Source: Fidelibacterota bacterium UBA6817
GTDB taxonomy: Bacteria > Fidelibacterota > Fidelibacteria > Fidelibacterales > Fidelibacteraceae
Reading direction: 5' to 3'
Assembly: GCA_002452555.1 (NCBI GenBank)
Contig: DKER01000060.1
Location: 7,472-16,670 of the forward strand
DNA length: 9,199 nucleotides
The notes below the pieces were generated by a model that saw only the letters and a list, made by a program, of their open reading frames with translations, searched no databases and was not told the DNA's origin. Below, one piece after another: positions 1 through 6,592 of the stretch. The number at the start of each line of letters is the position of its first letter. Positions within the stretch are counted from its first letter, which is position 1. The translations under genes were made by a program, and so were the position numbers.

Positions 1-37
1 AATCAATGAAACGTTGTCGTAATTCCTGAGATTTCAT
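1..37 (-). CDS. alaS: Alanyl-tRNA synthetase, N-terminal fragment (cut by window edge)
   Basis: Only the first 12 codons lie in the window, starting with ATG at 37-35 and reading MKSQELRQRFID. Bacterial alanyl-tRNA synthetases typically begin with a short peptide of the form (K)S-x-E-(I/L)-R-x-x-F-(I/L)-D-F-F, and this matches at nearly every conserved position. The enzyme charges tRNA-Ala with alanine in the cytoplasm. A purine-rich GAGAGGGGA stretch about 10-13 nt upstream could be the ribosome binding site, with rather long spacing. The only ATG further upstream (60-58) is in another frame and stops after a few codons. The gene follows the propeller gene on the same strand after about 96 nt. 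The identification rests on 12 residues, so it is strong but not certain. Confidence 0.68.
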   Translation of the reverse strand, partial: MKSQELRQRFID

Positions 38-76
38 TTGTCCGGATTCCCCTCTCGCATTTGTATCGGAACAGTA

Positions 77-105
77 AATGTAACAAGTGTGAAAGAATAT
101 TACAA
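77..105 (-). promoter_or_regulatory. Tentative sigma-70-type promoter for alaS
   Basis: In the 96-nt gap before the alaS start, the minus strand has TTGTAA (105-100) and TACATT (82-77) separated by exactly 17 nt. Each hexamer matches the sigma-70 consensus at 4 of 6 positions. The position, about 40-45 nt upstream of the start codon, is sensible. Matches this weak occur by chance in AT-rich DNA. I see no convincing hairpin terminator for the upstream propeller gene in the same gap, so read-through into alaS is also possible. Confidence 0.2.
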
Positions 106-133
106 ACCAAAGCCCTGACCGGTGATAAGATAT

Positions 134-2506
134 TTATTTTACTGCAAACCTCAGGGTTTTATTCTCGCCATTTACATTATAAACAAACAAATAGTAAACC
201 CCGCGGTCAATTTTGCTGCCGTCATCCAGAATTCCGTTCCAAATAATCTGATTGCCGAAATGATGGGGAGAAGCCGTATTGATGGTATGGATCATACGTC
301 CGCCCAGGGTAACAATTTTAGCTGTGCTCTGATCCGGCAATCCGTCAATAATGAGTCTGTCATCAATATCACGGCTGTACGGCTGGGGATAAATTTTAAT
401 ATTATCTGTCCCTTTAATCTCAGCAGACCAGGGAGTTTCAAGGATATTAATACCTCCGGCAGTGGCCAGGTATGCTTTCCCCGTTTTAAAATCAAAAGCC
501 ACATCAGATACAAACGGATCAAGAAGAGGAGAATTTTCTCCCGTATAGCCATACCCGCTGTTAAAGTAAGTGCTGTTATTCAGGTATATCCTGACACCGC
601 CGTCGCTGGTCAGCAGCCATTTATTATTTCTGCCATCAACTCTGACTTTAATAATGTTTGCATCACTCACGGCCGGAATGGGAGCAGAAATGTTCGACAG
701 AATATCCTCAAGAAACCGGGTAATGGAAACAGGAGGCGTAATGCTTTGTACTCCGCCTGAAGTAACAATCCATATTGTACCATCCTGTGCTTTATCAATA
801 CTCAGAACATTATTATTTGTCAGACCGTGGGTGGAAGTTATTCGATACCAGAGATCCCGTCTGTAATCATAAACCGCAATACCTCCATAGGTAATGGGAT
901 CATTTTGAGGATGACTTTGAAGTCCGATCCATAAACGATCGTAAGCATCCGTAGTCATCTCCGTAGGCAGGAGTTCAAGAGCATTCTCCGAGTCTGTCAG
1001 AGAAAACTTCTGAATCTCTCCGTCCGGTTTAAAACGAACAAGCGGTTCATTATTGGCAGCATGAGCATTGACGACCCAAATGGAACCGTCCCGGGTTTCT
1101 GCCATACCTCTCAGGACAAGATAACGATTCTCGCCGCCTACAGATGCTTCAGACCCGTGAAAAACATCACGTGTTGTATCGATCATGGTATAGTTGGAGT
1201 AATCATCTCTGTCAATAACCAGCAAAGGTCCGGGTTTCACCACCGGATCATAATTCAACCGGGGATAATCAATGTAAAATCCCTCAAACGATGAATAGAG
1301 TTTGCCGTTTGTTCCAACCATAAAATCAAAAATTTTTGTGCTGGATGAAGCTATGACAGAATAAGCGAGTGTATCTGCACTAAACGAATCCAGAGATTGC
1401 TCGGGATGAATTCGCAATAATGTATCAGCCCGGATTAAATTATGCCAGTGTCTGTTATCAGGATTATAGATGGCAATACCATCACGGTTGGCAAAATATA
1501 CAAGCCCCCGATCATCAACATCGACCGCATTAAAAAAAGTAGCAAACGGAGAATTAGGCCGTATTACTCGGTTCAAGCCGGATGAAAGGTTCACAAATCG
1601 CAGCCCTTTTTTTTCTTCTGCCAGAATAAGTGTATCACCAGCAGCAATGGCGTCATTCATCGGATATGGACTTGAATACCGGTTAACCCAGCGATCATTT
1701 GAAAATTTAAATATCCCCCAGCGATCAACAAGAAATAATGAGTCTTTTACGGTAAAAAAACGATGAGGCGTATATCCGGAATATGCCGGCACATCTGTCC
1801 ATTCCTTACCATCCCACTTTTGGGATTTTCGTGTATAAGCCACATAAATATCATTGTCATAATAACCAATCGCTCGTACAGGCTGCTCAAGAAAAACATT
1901 CCATTGGGAAGCAGGTTTCAGATTTGACGATTGAAGTCTTCCGGCAAAAAGTACAGATGATGATGAAAAAAGAATCAGAGAATCGGTTACGCTTACCGTA
2001 ACAATATTGTCAACGGCCAGAGGAAAGTTTTCGTATGTATCTTTGAAAGCAATGTAATCGTCATTTGTTATAAAGTGAGCCAACCCGTATGACAGACCTT
2101 TTTTATAAGATACAATAACATCATCACCCCGTCCTGAAATGGTTAAGATTTTATCGAAACCAAAGTCAAAGGACCGGACTGTGCCGTTTTTCATTTTGCA
2201 TGTAATTTTTGACGGTGAATGATCATAACCGATCCATAAGTGTCCGTGTTCATCACCAAATACCGATGAAATATTTATATGGTCCAAAAAATCCGTATTA
2301 GTAATGGTTGTAGCTGTAAATCGTTCAACATCAACGATCAGAAGTCCGCCTTCAGTTGCACCTATGACGTTTTGATCAGAGTTAAATATTTTTTTCACAT
2401 TGATAAGAGATCCTGCAGCCTGCCAGTCGCCAACTGCGGAGTAAAGATACGTTATCATTATAAATGAAAAGGAAAGTGCAGAAAGAAAACGTGTAAAGAA
2501 TCGCAT
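134..2506 (-). CDS. PorZ-like secreted beta-propeller protein with type IX/FlgD-like C-terminal domain
   Basis: Large exported protein, 790 residues from the ATG at 2506 (792 from a GTG two codons upstream; the numbering below uses 792). A hydrophobic N-terminal signal segment lies around residues 5-25. The body carries the blade motifs of two-component-regulator-type propellers: LWIG (92-95), IWVV (478-481), LWIG (527-530), IWIV (580-583), KWLL (631-634) and repeated GG-(V/I/L) turns. This suggests two consecutive propellers. Residues about 705-792 form a beta-sandwich of the FlgD-Ig/type IX sorting type: IYPQPYSR, IIDGLPD, IIWNG, DRGVYYLFV and a final RFAVK. Signal, two propellers and this C-terminal domain is the layout of PorZ, the surface component of the Bacteroidota type IX secretion machinery, and the length is close to it. 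It could instead be a generic type IX cargo. It has no sensor-kinase or output domain. It lies 63 nt after the SPOR gene, probably in one transcript. Confidence 0.72.
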   Translation of the reverse strand: MRFFTRFLSALSFSFIMITYLYSAVGDWQAAGSLINVKKIFNSDQNVIGATEGGLLIVDVERFTATTITNTDFLDHINISSVFGDEHGHLWIGYDHSPSKITCKMKNGTVRSFDFGFDKILTISGRGDDVIVSYKKGLSYGLAHFITNDDYIAFKDTYENFPLAVDNIVTVSVTDSLILFSSSSVLFAGRLQSSNLKPASQWNVFLEQPVRAIGYYDNDIYVAYTRKSQKWDGKEWTDVPAYSGYTPHRFFTVKDSLFLVDRWGIFKFSNDRWVNRYSSPYPMNDAIAAGDTLILAEEKKGLRFVNLSSGLNRVIRPNSPFATFFNAVDVDDRGLVYFANRDGIAIYNPDNRHWHNLIRADTLLRIHPEQSLDSFSADTLAYSVIASSSTKIFDFMVGTNGKLYSSFEGFYIDYPRLNYDPVVKPGPLLVIDRDDYSNYTMIDTTRDVFHGSEASVGGENRYLVLRGMAETRDGSIWVVNAHAANNEPLVRFKPDGEIQKFSLTDSENALELLPTEMTTDAYDRLWIGLQSHPQNDPITYGGIAVYDYRRDLWYRITSTHGLTNNNVLSIDKAQDGTIWIVTSGGVQSITPPVSITRFLEDILSNISAPIPAVSDANIIKVRVDGRNNKWLLTSDGGVRIYLNNSTYFNSGYGYTGENSPLLDPFVSDVAFDFKTGKAYLATAGGINILETPWSAEIKGTDNIKIYPQPYSRDIDDRLIIDGLPDQSTAKIVTLGGRMIHTINTASPHHFGNQIIWNGILDDGSKIDRGVYYLFVYNVNGENKTLRFAVK

Positions 2507-2509
2507 AGT

Positions 2510-2515
2510 CACCCT
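2510..2515 (-). promoter_or_regulatory. Ribosome binding site choosing the ATG start of the propeller gene
   Basis: The message reads AGGGTGACTATG. The AGG (2515-2513) sits 6 nt before the ATG at 2506-2504, good spacing for a Shine-Dalgarno pairing. The GTG at 2512-2510 directly abuts the AGG and could not use it. The start is therefore more likely the ATG, two codons inside the longest open frame. Confidence 0.5.
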
Positions 2516-2575
2516 GTTTTTTTCATTTATATGAAGAACCGGTGTGTTTGTTCGGAAAGAACGTTAAAAATTGAG

Positions 2576-3382
2576 TTATTCTTTGACAATAAAGCTATCC
2601 GTACTATATCTGCTCAAAAGATGTTCTTTCGCCTGGAGGGCACTATCACGATTTTCATAATCACCGACCCAGACCACATAGACTGATCCGTTTTCCGTAG
2701 CCCGGACCCGCATATAAGCCGGGAACCCTTCCCGATTAAAATAATCCCGTCTTTCTTCTGCATTTGCTTTTCTGAAAAACGCCCCAATTTGAAGATGATA
2801 CAGTTTTTTTACTGATTCCTGAACAGTGACAGATTCTTTTTCAGGCAGTCCGGGTAATTCAACGGATTTATCCAGCAGCACATCATTTGCCTGCAAAACT
2901 CTATTTGCCGCAGATAAGTCAATATTGACTTTGGACAAGGGAGGAAGTCCGTTGTTTTCTGACATCAGGTCCGGGATATCTCCATCGATGCGTCCTTTTA
3001 TCAGCCGGTAGTACCGGTCCTGGGCAATGGAAGCATCCCTGCGGTAAGCTTTATCCAAAATGCCGCCGGCCAGCACGTTATTTCCAGAGGACACATAATA
3101 ATCCGCAAGAAGCAGAAGAAGCCAGTTTGATTCAGGATCTGATCCGAATTCCTTGATATAAATCTGTGCTTTTTGTGCTGCTGAAAGACCGTTGGTATCC
3201 ATAAAAATATCCAGAACACGGACATTTTTATCACCGGCCGTATACTCATTGTAAACATTCAGATAAGCCCTGAGCACGGCAGAATCTTCACCTCTAAAAA
3301 CATCCCTGATCTCCAGAGGAGCTGAAAAAACAGTTCCGGAAAGAACCATGAGAAGAATAAGTATTTTAATTGATCGTTTCAT
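2576..3382 (-). CDS. Secreted SPOR-domain protein (peptidoglycan-binding, envelope)
   Basis: A 268-residue exported protein. Residues 1-21 are a classic signal peptide (basic MKRSIK, hydrophobic ILILLMVLSG, then TVFSA), with no lipobox cysteine. The middle region (about 50-130) is helical and includes a TPR-like stretch around residues 86-115 (WLLLLLADYYVSSG, then GGILDKAYRRD). A charged linker follows. The C-terminus, about 193-268, is a SPOR domain: YHLQIGAF at 195-202, YVVWVGDY at 235-242, followed by the helix DSALQAKEHL. SPOR domains bind peptidoglycan stripped of stem peptides, often at division septa, so a periplasmic wall-associated role is inferred. The exact function is unknown. The gene follows a terminator, so it probably heads its own transcript and shares it with the propeller gene. 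Its ATG lacks an obvious Shine-Dalgarno sequence, unlike most genes upstream. Confidence 0.85.
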   Translation of the reverse strand: MKRSIKILILLMVLSGTVFSAPLEIRDVFRGEDSAVLRAYLNVYNEYTAGDKNVRVLDIFMDTNGLSAAQKAQIYIKEFGSDPESNWLLLLLADYYVSSGNNVLAGGILDKAYRRDASIAQDRYYRLIKGRIDGDIPDLMSENNGLPPLSKVNIDLSAANRVLQANDVLLDKSVELPGLPEKESVTVQESVKKLYHLQIGAFFRKANAEERRDYFNREGFPAYMRVRATENGSVYVVWVGDYENRDSALQAKEHLLSRYSTDSFIVKE

Positions 3383-3427
3383 ATACGCATAAATTTAAAA
3401 AAAAGACCATAGAAAATGAACACCAAT

Positions 3428-3454
3428 AAAAAAGCTCCACATCGGGAGCTTTTT
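3428..3454 (-). terminator. Intrinsic terminator after the DUF350-like gene
   Basis: An inverted repeat GCTCC (3434-3438) and GGAGC (3445-3449) encloses a 6-nt loop and is flanked by six A on the left and five T on the right. Read on the minus strand this is a GC stem extended by A-T pairs and followed by a run of six U. It lies about 20 nt after the stop codon of the 75-residue gene, where a Rho-independent terminator is expected. Because the flanks are symmetrical it could also work on the plus strand, but no plus-strand gene is seen. It separates the small-protein cassette from the SPOR/propeller pair. Confidence 0.85.
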
Positions 3455-3475
3455 CATCATTTTAAAGTATCCGTA

Positions 3476-3703
3476 TTACAAAACGCGATAAATTAACAAA
3501 CCAATTACCAGGATCATTGTTACAAAGATCAGTGCCACACCGATATTTCCTTTTTTAATCTCTTCCCACTCGTCAATGTCTGTTGACAACCAGTCAAAGA
3601 CTTTAATAGCAAGTCCAACACCAAACGCAAAACCGATAGAAGCTGTTATTGACCATAAAATGGCATATCCCATTTCAGCAATTCTTTCAAAAAAACTTAG
3701 CAT
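3476..3703 (-). CDS. Small two-helix inner-membrane protein, DUF350-like
   Basis: A 75-residue membrane protein with two predicted helices, at about 12-37 (AILWSITASIGFAFGVGLAI) and 53-73 (NIGVALIFVTMILVIGLLIY). They are joined by an acidic amphipathic segment ending in EEIKKGN. The pattern (D/E)WEEIKKGNIGVAL followed by a hydrophobic helix strongly resembles the repeat unit of DUF350 membrane proteins, whose function is unknown. Many DUF350 proteins carry two such units, so this would be a single-unit version. The start is well set: AGGAGG at 3714-3709 lies 5 nt before the ATG. The gene lies 14 nt after the preceding gene and is followed by a strong terminator, so the two form a short operon. 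The DUF350 assignment is from motif memory and is moderately sure; the membrane character is clear. Confidence 0.72.
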   Translation of the reverse strand: MLSFFERIAEMGYAILWSITASIGFAFGVGLAIKVFDWLSTDIDEWEEIKKGNIGVALIFVTMILVIGLLIYRVL

Positions 3704-3717
3704 ATTTGCCTCCTGTA

Positions 3718-4149
3718 TTAGATATAAACAATTTTGTTTCTGAACTCTTCACTGCTTAAAGAACCATTTTTCAATCGTATCAGGTCATCAATACCTGCCG
3801 TTGAATAAATGGTTAAATTATCTCTGCCCTGAACAGTTACGACAATAGATACTTTTTTAATATCCAGAAAATTTTTCTCAGATTCCAGAGCTTTGGCAAC
3901 CGAGTAGAAGCCCGCCATCATCATAGAATCGTAATTGGTACGTCTGGAATCCAGTTTCAAAATCAGTACAAGATCATTGTCCAAATCTCGTTCAACCTTG
4001 ATATCCTGCATTTTGACTTCAATTTGGTATGCTTTGCAGACTTTCTGAATTTTATTCATAATTGAATAAAGACCGTGTGTCTGCGAATACGCCAAAGAAC
4101 CAATCGTAAGCAAGATCAGGATGCGTATTATGAGTTGTGTTTTCTTCAA
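3718..4149 (-). CDS. Small secreted protein of unknown function
   Basis: I do not recognise this 143-residue protein. Residues 1-22 are a signal peptide (MKK, hydrophobic LIIRILILLTIGSLA, then YSQ as a likely signal peptidase I site). There is no lipobox, so the mature form should be periplasmic or secreted. The mature part alternates helices and strands (strand-like VLILKLD and VSIVVTV, helix FYSVAKALES), suggesting one compact alpha/beta domain. One cysteine remains after cleavage. The start is TTG at 4149-4147, supported by a perfect AGGAGG 5 nt upstream. It is first in a two-gene operon with the DUF350-like membrane protein, so the products may act together across or at the inner membrane. 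That pairing is inferred from position only. Confidence 0.8.
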   Translation of the reverse strand: MKKTQLIIRILILLTIGSLAYSQTHGLYSIMNKIQKVCKAYQIEVKMQDIKVERDLDNDLVLILKLDSRRTNYDSMMMAGFYSVAKALESEKNFLDIKKVSIVVTVQGRDNLTIYSTAGIDDLIRLKNGSLSSEEFRNKIVYI

Positions 4150-4154
4150 AACTC

Positions 4155-4160
4155 CCTCCT
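4155..4160 (-). promoter_or_regulatory. Perfect Shine-Dalgarno sequence supporting a TTG start
   Basis: The message contains AGGAGG (4160-4155) exactly 5 nt before the TTG at 4149-4147. No ATG or GTG in this frame lies near it. A full consensus site in front of a weak start codon makes TTG the real start and preserves the signal peptide. Confidence 0.75.
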
Positions 4161-4168
4161 ATTTATTA

Positions 4169-4178
4169 CAACATGTTG
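4169..4178. promoter_or_regulatory. 10-bp perfect palindrome, possible operator
   Basis: CAACATGTTG is its own reverse complement and lies just downstream of the candidate promoter and upstream of the ribosome binding site of the small secreted protein gene. This is a typical place for a repressor half-site pair. Ten-bp palindromes also arise by chance, and I see no second copy in the window's intergenic regions. Confidence 0.25.
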
Positions 4179-4207
4179 AAAATATATTTGTTTGACTATC
4201 TTTTCAA
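4179..4207 (-). promoter_or_regulatory. Candidate promoter for the small secreted protein / DUF350-like operon
   Basis: In the 60-nt gap after hutI, the minus strand has TTGAAA (4207-4202), one mismatch from TTGACA. It is followed by overlapping AT-rich -10 options: TATATT (4186-4181, 15-nt spacer, one mismatch) or TATTTT (4184-4179, 17-nt spacer, two mismatches). No terminator separates hutI from this promoter, so the cassette may also receive read-through from the alpha operon. Confidence 0.35.
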
Positions 4208-4209
4208 GC

Positions 4210-5412
4210 TTATTCTGATAAGGAACCATTTTTTAGAAGTATTTTTAAGTGATTCATACCGAACCAATAGGAAATATCCCGGTAATCTTCAACATCCCAG
4301 ACAGCTATATCCCCAATCATACCCGGCGCAATCATTCCTTTTTCCTTTTCAATTCCCAGCGAAACGGCACTGTTTACCGTTACAGCCTGCAATGCTTCAA
4401 GGGGAGTTAAATGCATATATATACACGCAATCGACATGATAATCTGAAGATTCTGTGTCATGGAACTGCCCGGATTAAAATCAGTAGCAAGGGCTGTATT
4501 AACTCCGGCATCCCAGAGTTTCCGTGCCGGGGCAAAGTCCTTTTTACCCAGGAAAAAGGTTGTACCGGGAAGAAGGACAGCTGTTGTTCCGCTTTTTTTC
4601 AAGGCGTGTATTCCGCTATCTGTAATTTTCATCAAATGATCGGCTGATGCAGCATTCATAGATGCTGCCAGCTCAGTTCCGCCTATAGCTGAAAATTCAT
4701 CAGAGTGAATACGAATTTTTAATCCATTGTCAGCAGCAGCATTCAATATTTTTTCTGTTTCCTTCAGTGAAAAAACCGTTTTTTCCGTAAACACATCACA
4801 ATAAACTGCCAGTTTTTCTTCAGCTACAGCCGGTATCATTTCATCTGTGATCAGTTTTATATACAATTCCCGTTTTTCTTTATACTCACGGGGAATTTCA
4901 TGAGCTCCGAGAAAAGTAGGTATCAAATCCAGGGGCAGTTCGTCATTGAGCCGTTTAATAACCCGCAGCGATTTTAACTCATCTTCAAGTGTCAAACCAT
5001 ATCCGCTTTTCGCCTCGATTGTTGTTGTTCCGTAATTCAAAAAACGTTTAACTCTGGGCAATGACCTTTGAAACAATTCATCCTCTGGCAATTGCCTCAG
5101 AGCATCCGCACTGTTAAGGATTCCTCCGCCTGCCTGAGCAATGGTTTCATAATCCATGCCCTGAATTTTCATTTCAAATTCATGACGTCTTAATTCAGCA
5201 AATACGGGATGCGTATGAGGATCGATTAAACCGGGAGTTACAACAAAACGACGGCAGTCAATGATCGTGTCAGCATATGCGCCAAGATCCGGACCGACCG
5301 ATTCAATAAAGGGGCCGGCAAGAAGGATATCAACATTGTTACGGATAATCATACAAGATAATTGATCATCCCATGTAACCAATTGCCGGATATTTTTTAA
5401 AAGAGTCTTCAC
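4210..5412 (-). CDS. hutI: Imidazolonepropionase (histidine degradation)
   Basis: A cytoplasmic amidohydrolase of 400 residues, normal for HutI. It hydrolyses 4-imidazolone-5-propanoate to N-formimino-L-glutamate, the third step of histidine catabolism. The metal-binding and family motifs are all present: PGLIDPHTH with His66 and His68, QAGGGI at 93-98, EAKSGYG at 133-139, His161 in FLGAHEIP, IHSDEF with His236 and Glu239, ADH with His259, and ATDFNPGSS with Asp321. The last motif separates HutI from most other amidohydrolases. The start is GTG at 5412-5410, overlapping the TGA of the upstream hydrolase gene by 4 nt (GTGA), which points to translational coupling. No hutH, hutU, hutG or formiminotransferase gene is in the window, so the rest of the pathway must lie elsewhere if complete. 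Confidence 0.95.
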   Translation of the reverse strand: MKTLLKNIRQLVTWDDQLSCMIIRNNVDILLAGPFIESVGPDLGAYADTIIDCRRFVVTPGLIDPHTHPVFAELRRHEFEMKIQGMDYETIAQAGGGILNSADALRQLPEDELFQRSLPRVKRFLNYGTTTIEAKSGYGLTLEDELKSLRVIKRLNDELPLDLIPTFLGAHEIPREYKEKRELYIKLITDEMIPAVAEEKLAVYCDVFTEKTVFSLKETEKILNAAADNGLKIRIHSDEFSAIGGTELAASMNAASADHLMKITDSGIHALKKSGTTAVLLPGTTFFLGKKDFAPARKLWDAGVNTALATDFNPGSSMTQNLQIIMSIACIYMHLTPLEALQAVTVNSAVSLGIEKEKGMIAPGMIGDIAVWDVEDYRDISYWFGMNHLKILLKNGSLSE

Positions 5413-6590
5413 GAACCGGTCCGTTTGTTTAATTCTCGGATTTTTTCGGAATAGTTTTTGTCGGCTTTAACGACATTATACGAAAAGATTACAAAATTCG
5501 GGAAATCCTTAGAAACAGAAATATTGATTTTATTTTCAAATTCCGCATAGGACTGATTCCATATACCAATACCCATCCATACATTGGAAAGCATTTCTTC
5601 TGCAACCAGTGCTTTAATATCAAAAATATTATCTTCAAACGTTTTGGCACGGGTTGAATAATTCATGGGAATAGCAAGGTCGAGCCATCCTTTGTTAATC
5701 CATTCGGCCCAATCCTGATAGAAATTATTTCTTGCATCAACGGGAGAAGCTTTAACAGCGGCAGAAAGGACAACCGGAAGATTAAGTTTCCGGTTATAAT
5801 CAGACAGCTCTTTAATCAATTCATTGATCGCATCCCGCCTATATTGATCATACAATTTACGGAAGAGCCGGTAGGATTGGGTATCTCTCCACAACGGGGC
5901 ACCATTCAGAAAGAGTCGCGGATTTACGCTGTATTTATCATAAAACTGTTTCATGCCTTCCGGATTATAACCATAAACCGGTCCTTGAAAGCGGACATAA
6001 TCCAGATGAAGGCCGTCAATATTGTATTCACTGATCAATTCTTTTAACAGGACAAGCAGATATCTGTTAACCTGCGGGTGAAGGGGCGATAAATAAACGC
6101 CTTCAAAATTGTTCAAATTTCCCATATTTTGTAATTTTTCCCAGTCATTGGATGTATTTTCATCCCATTCAATCCATTCGGGAAATATGGACAGAACATG
6201 AAGATCGGGAGGGTTTTCCGATTTATTCGAATAGAGGACGTACGTATTGAACCAGGCATGAATTTTCAGACCTCTTTTATGCCCTTCATCGCACACATAT
6301 TTCAGGGGATCGAATGACGGGTCGGCAATGAATGCAGATTGCTCAACAAATTTACTTTTATACAGCGCATCACCCCGTCCCCTTACCTGAACAAAGAGAT
6401 CCGTAAACCCTAATTTTTCCGCATCTTCAAGAAACGTATCAATCCGTTGCCTGCTCACCATATCTTCTCGTAAAACCCACAAACCTTTATGAGATGCCTG
6501 TGCAAAAAGAATTTGGTTTACAGACAAAAAAAGGGCAATCGTTGTGACTGCCCTCTTCAAAGTATCATATATAGACTTTGAATTTTTCAA
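5409..6590 (-). CDS. Secreted glycoside-hydrolase-like protein, GHL10/DUF187 family
   Basis: An exported protein of 393 residues with a TIM-barrel glycoside-hydrolase-like domain of the GHL10 (DUF187) family, to which Bacillus YngK belongs. The signal peptide covers about residues 11-32 (AVTTIALFLSVNQILFAQA). Family motifs in order are GLWVLRED (36-43), VRGRGDALY (69-77), GLKIHAWFNTY (107-117), the LSPLHPQV segment (158-165), DGLHLDYVRF (192-201, with the acidic residues expected at the active site) and DLAIPMNY (294-301). The natural substrate of the family is poorly known; cell-wall or polysaccharide glycans are plausible. The start used is TTG at 6590, only 2 nt after the rplQ stop. Another TTG ten codons in (KRAVTT follows) would give a shorter n-region and cannot be excluded. 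The Shine-Dalgarno signal is weak, so it probably relies on coupling to rplQ. It overlaps hutI by 4 nt. Confidence 0.88.
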   Translation of the reverse strand: MKNSKSIYDTLKRAVTTIALFLSVNQILFAQASHKGLWVLREDMVSRQRIDTFLEDAEKLGFTDLFVQVRGRGDALYKSKFVEQSAFIADPSFDPLKYVCDEGHKRGLKIHAWFNTYVLYSNKSENPPDLHVLSIFPEWIEWDENTSNDWEKLQNMGNLNNFEGVYLSPLHPQVNRYLLVLLKELISEYNIDGLHLDYVRFQGPVYGYNPEGMKQFYDKYSVNPRLFLNGAPLWRDTQSYRLFRKLYDQYRRDAINELIKELSDYNRKLNLPVVLSAAVKASPVDARNNFYQDWAEWINKGWLDLAIPMNYSTRAKTFEDNIFDIKALVAEEMLSNVWMGIGIWNQSYAEFENKINISVSKDFPNFVIFSYNVVKADKNYSEKIRELNKRTGS

Positions 6591-6592
6591 TG

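Noticed and set aside
100..133. Possible terminator after the propeller gene
   Set aside because: The GC-rich stretch there does not fold into a stem with a U-run, so no intrinsic terminator was called.
292..552. An 86-codon minus-strand frame with a hydrophobic, signal-like N-terminus
   Set aside because: It is a frame-shifted reading inside the propeller gene, whose own frame is intact through the C-terminal domain. It is not an interrupted gene or a frameshift.
122..760. A 212-codon open frame on the plus strand
   Set aside because: It lies entirely antisense to the C-terminal coding region of the propeller gene, its translation has no recognisable domain or export signal, and it has no ribosome binding site. 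It is a shadow of the real gene.
2513..2575. Possible promoter (TATAAA) or terminator between the SPOR and propeller genes
   Set aside because: The TATAAA near the propeller start has no acceptable -35 at 16-18 nt, and the only inverted repeat has a 4-bp stem (GTTC/GAAC) without a following T-run. Not supported.
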